Below are positions 57,000-58,403 of a stretch of 58,403 nt of DNA, one piece after another; within the stretch, counting starts at the first letter, position 1; the number at the start of each line of letters is the position of its first letter. This DNA is from Fictibacillus gelatini DSM 15865. Lineage in GTDB: Bacteria > Bacillota > Bacilli > Bacillales > Fictibacillaceae. The DNA is taken from NCBI RefSeq assembly GCF_000430745.1, contig NZ_AUMP01000029.1, positions 1 to 58,403 on the forward strand. Reading direction: 5' to 3'. The translations under genes were made by a program, and so were the position numbers. The notes below the pieces were generated by a model that was not told where the DNA came from, made no database searches, and saw nothing but the letters and a program-made list of their open reading frames with translations.

Positions 57000-57014
57000 G
57001 CAGAAGTTCTTTTT
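56976..57014. terminator. Bidirectional terminator of kbaA and pdaB
   Basis: AAAAGAACTTCTGC and GCAGAAGTTCTTTT form a perfect 14-bp stem. A T-run follows on the plus strand, and the arms give a T-run on the minus strand. The left arm is coding sequence of kbaA. Confidence 0.9.
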
Positions 57015-57015
57015 A

Positions 57016-57777
57016 TTATCTTATTTCTTCGCTTTGAGCCTTAGTGTTGGCGATGAGTTCGCTGACGCTGACAAAAGAGTATCCCTCTTTTTTCAATGTA
57101 TCGATGATGGTAGGAAGTGCCCGTTCCGTCTGTTTAACGGAATCAGAAGCATGCATTAAAAGAATATCGCCAGGATGGATATCTACTGTAGCATTTTTAA
57201 TAATGGTTCGCACCCCGGGATTTTGCCAATCTTTTGTATCAATACTCCAATGAACGATCGTATGATGGAGGCTTTCAGCCACTTTTAAAACCCGTTTATC
57301 AAAGTTTCCGTTTGGCGGGCGTAATAATGAAGTCGTTTTTCCGGAAACTTTCTTAATTTTTTCTTGTGATAATAAAATGTCCCGGCGAATTTGCCCGTTT
57401 TCCCAATCGGTATAATTTTTAAATTGGTATCCAAGGCTTCCAATTTCGTGGCCGTCTTTTACAATTCGCTCAACAACTTCAGGATGACGTTCAGCCCAGG
57501 CGGCAGAAATAAAAAATGTGCAATTTTTTATGCCATTCTCTTTTAAAACATCAAGAATAGGAATGGCGCGTTTTTCTCCCCAACTAATATCAAAGGTTAA
57601 GGCTATTTTATTTCCCTTGTCCTCCCCCTTATAGATAGCGCGTGGCCCATCTTTTGTAGAAAAGACGGTAAGCTGCTCTTGCCCGATAAAGGCTAAACAA
57701 GCAGCAAAAAAGGCGGAAAAGACAATCACCATGTATTGTTTTATCTTTTTACCATTAACGACGCAAAAAAACTTCAT
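57016..57777 (-). CDS. pdaB: PdaB, sporulation polysaccharide-deacetylase family protein
   Basis: Needed for spore stability after late sporulation in B. subtilis. Start ATG 57777 (MKFFCVVNGKKIKQY, 253 residues) follows AGGGGG. A membrane anchor (16-32) precedes a NodB-fold domain. Motif 1 is TFDISWG (Asp63), lacking the second Asp of TFDDGP. In the metal-binding HxxxH position it has Leu115 and Phe119. RPPNGNF and LLMHASD are otherwise typical. Catalysis is thus doubtful. Confidence 0.94.
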   Translation of the reverse strand: MKFFCVVNGKKIKQYMVIVFSAFFAACLAFIGQEQLTVFSTKDGPRAIYKGEDKGNKIALTFDISWGEKRAIPILDVLKENGIKNCTFFISAAWAERHPEVVERIVKDGHEIGSLGYQFKNYTDWENGQIRRDILLSQEKIKKVSGKTTSLLRPPNGNFDKRVLKVAESLHHTIVHWSIDTKDWQNPGVRTIIKNATVDIHPGDILLMHASDSVKQTERALPTIIDTLKKEGYSFVSVSELIANTKAQSEEIR

Positions 57778-57811
57778 AAGAAGACCCCCTTGTCCATTCC
57801 TTCTTAGAAAA

Positions 57812-57839
57812 AACATATGTAAGAACAATTGATGTATGC
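57812..57839 (-). promoter_or_regulatory. Candidate SigE promoter of pdaB
   Basis: On the minus strand GCATAC (57839-57834) and CATATGTT (57819-57812) have the ATA-to-CATA spacing of 15 bp seen in SigE promoters. pdaB is a SigE gene in B. subtilis. Confidence 0.42.
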
Positions 57840-57875
57840 CTGATTTTTAATGAAAAAATTTTTTTAAAAAAATAG

Positions 57876-57905
57876 TTGACGTCAGAATAGAATACATGCT
57901 ATATT
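57876..57905 (+). promoter_or_regulatory. rRNA operon promoter P1
   Basis: TTGACG and TATATT are separated by 18 bp, preceded by A/T tracts (57855-57872) like an UP element. Confidence 0.72.
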
Positions 57906-57958
57906 ATTTCTTGTCGCTGCAAGACAAGCAGCTTTCGAAAAAACGTCAAAAAAAGATG

Positions 57959-57987
57959 TTGACACTAAGGAAACAAGGTGTTAAGAT
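57959..57987 (+). promoter_or_regulatory. rRNA operon promoter P2
   Basis: A perfect TTGACA and TAAGAT are separated by 17 bp. The tandem P1-P2 layout about 80 bp apart is typical of Bacillus rrn operons. Start is expected near 57994. Confidence 0.82.
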
Positions 57988-58032
57988 ATAAAAGTCGCCA
58001 AAACGAGCGACGGGACAAAAAACATCTTTAAA

Positions 58033-58044
58033 TGTTCTTTGAAA
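58033..58044 (+). promoter_or_regulatory. rrn boxA antitermination element
   Basis: TGTTCTTTGAAA in the 16S leader matches the boxA element bound by NusB-S10 (NusE, encoded at 33663) during rRNA transcription. Confidence 0.75.
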
Positions 58045-58117
58045 ACTAAACAAAAGCCAGGTAAGTCAGGGATAATAAAATCCCGTTAATTACTTTAAAT
58101 GATTGAGCAAGACAAAC

Positions 58118-58403
58118 TTTATTGGAGAGTTTGATCCTGGCTCAGGACGAACGCTGGCGGCGTGCCTAATACATGCAAGTCGAGCGAACGGAAGGAGAGC
58201 TTGCTCTCTGGAAGTTAGCGGCGGACGGGTGAGTAACACGTGGGCAACCTGCCTCATAGATGGGGATAACACCGAGAAATCGGTGCTAATACCGAATAAT
58301 AGAGCGGAGCGCATGCTCCGCGCTTGAAAGTCGGCTTTGAGCTGACACTATGAGATGGGCCCGCGGCGCATTAGCTAGTAGGTGAGGTAACGGCTCACCT
58401 AGG
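58118..58403 (+). rRNA. rrs: 16S rRNA (5' part, cut by the window end)
   Basis: GAGAGTTTGATCCTGGCTCA and the following ACGAACGCTGGCGGCG identify the 16S 5' end; the mature end is placed by analogy with B. subtilis. About 286 bases covering V1 and V2 are visible. The V1 stem AAGGAGAG/CTCTCTGG and V2 stem GCGGAGCGCATGCTCCGC are intact. The region is Bacillaceae-like but not assigned to a species. Confidence 0.98.

Noticed and set aside
58090-58327. Open reading frames within the 16S rRNA start on both strands
   Set aside because: The DNA is unmistakably 16S rRNA.

Overview
The window is a core chromosomal segment of an endospore-forming member of the Bacillaceae (Firmicutes). Gene order and protein sequences match the Bacillus subtilis ctsR-to-pdaB region almost gene for gene, and sporulation/germination genes (sigH, cwlD, gerD, kbaA, pdaB) are present. 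The genus cannot be fixed by eye. The first bases look like the last nucleotides of a 5S rRNA followed by its terminator, and the last ~286 bases are the start of a 16S rRNA behind tandem rrn promoters. The window is therefore the stretch between two co-directional rRNA operons. I saw no insertion sequence, prophage, CRISPR array or foreign island.

Layout: (1) 1-4920, CtsR-controlled stress operon ctsR-mcsA-mcsB-clpC with a consensus CtsR operator. (2) 4984-9964, radA, disA, yacL, ispD, ispF. (3) 10002-16356, gltX, a cysteine T-box, cysE-cysS-mrnC-rlmB-rae1 with four successive ATGA overlaps, then sigH. (4) 16372-20178, rpmG, secE, nusG, rplK-rplA with two L1-rRNA-like leaders, and the L10 leader with rplJ-rplL. 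(5) 20220-28431, an RsmC-like methyltransferase, then rpoB-rpoC behind a long leader. (6) 28467-33340, rplGB, rpsL, rpsG, fusA, tuf. (7) 33425-48728, the S10-spc-alpha supercluster rpsJ to rplQ including secY, adk, map, a KOW protein, infA, rpmJ and rpoA. (8) 48821-53131, ecfA1-ecfA2-ecfT-truA and rplM-rpsI. (9) 53253-57840, ybaK, cwlD, salA, gerD (minus), kbaA, pdaB (minus). (10) 57876-58403, rrn promoters, boxA and the 16S start.

How it fits together: most genes serve transcription and translation (RNA polymerase core, elongation factors, 37 ribosomal proteins or L7Ae-like paralogue, two aminoacyl-tRNA synthetases, rRNA/tRNA modification, protein export and N-terminal maturation). Stress proteolysis, c-di-AMP synthesis, isoprenoid and cysteine synthesis, vitamin import and spore genes make up the rest.

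I found no undescribed biological system. The signals most worth checking are regulatory: two L1 mimics in one transcript, a hairpin between the nusG Shine-Dalgarno and its start, a perfect inverted repeat around the rplGB promoter -10, a competing-hairpin arrangement in the rpoB leader, a structured S10 leader with tandem promoters, and a recurring class of U-tract-less hairpins at cistron borders.
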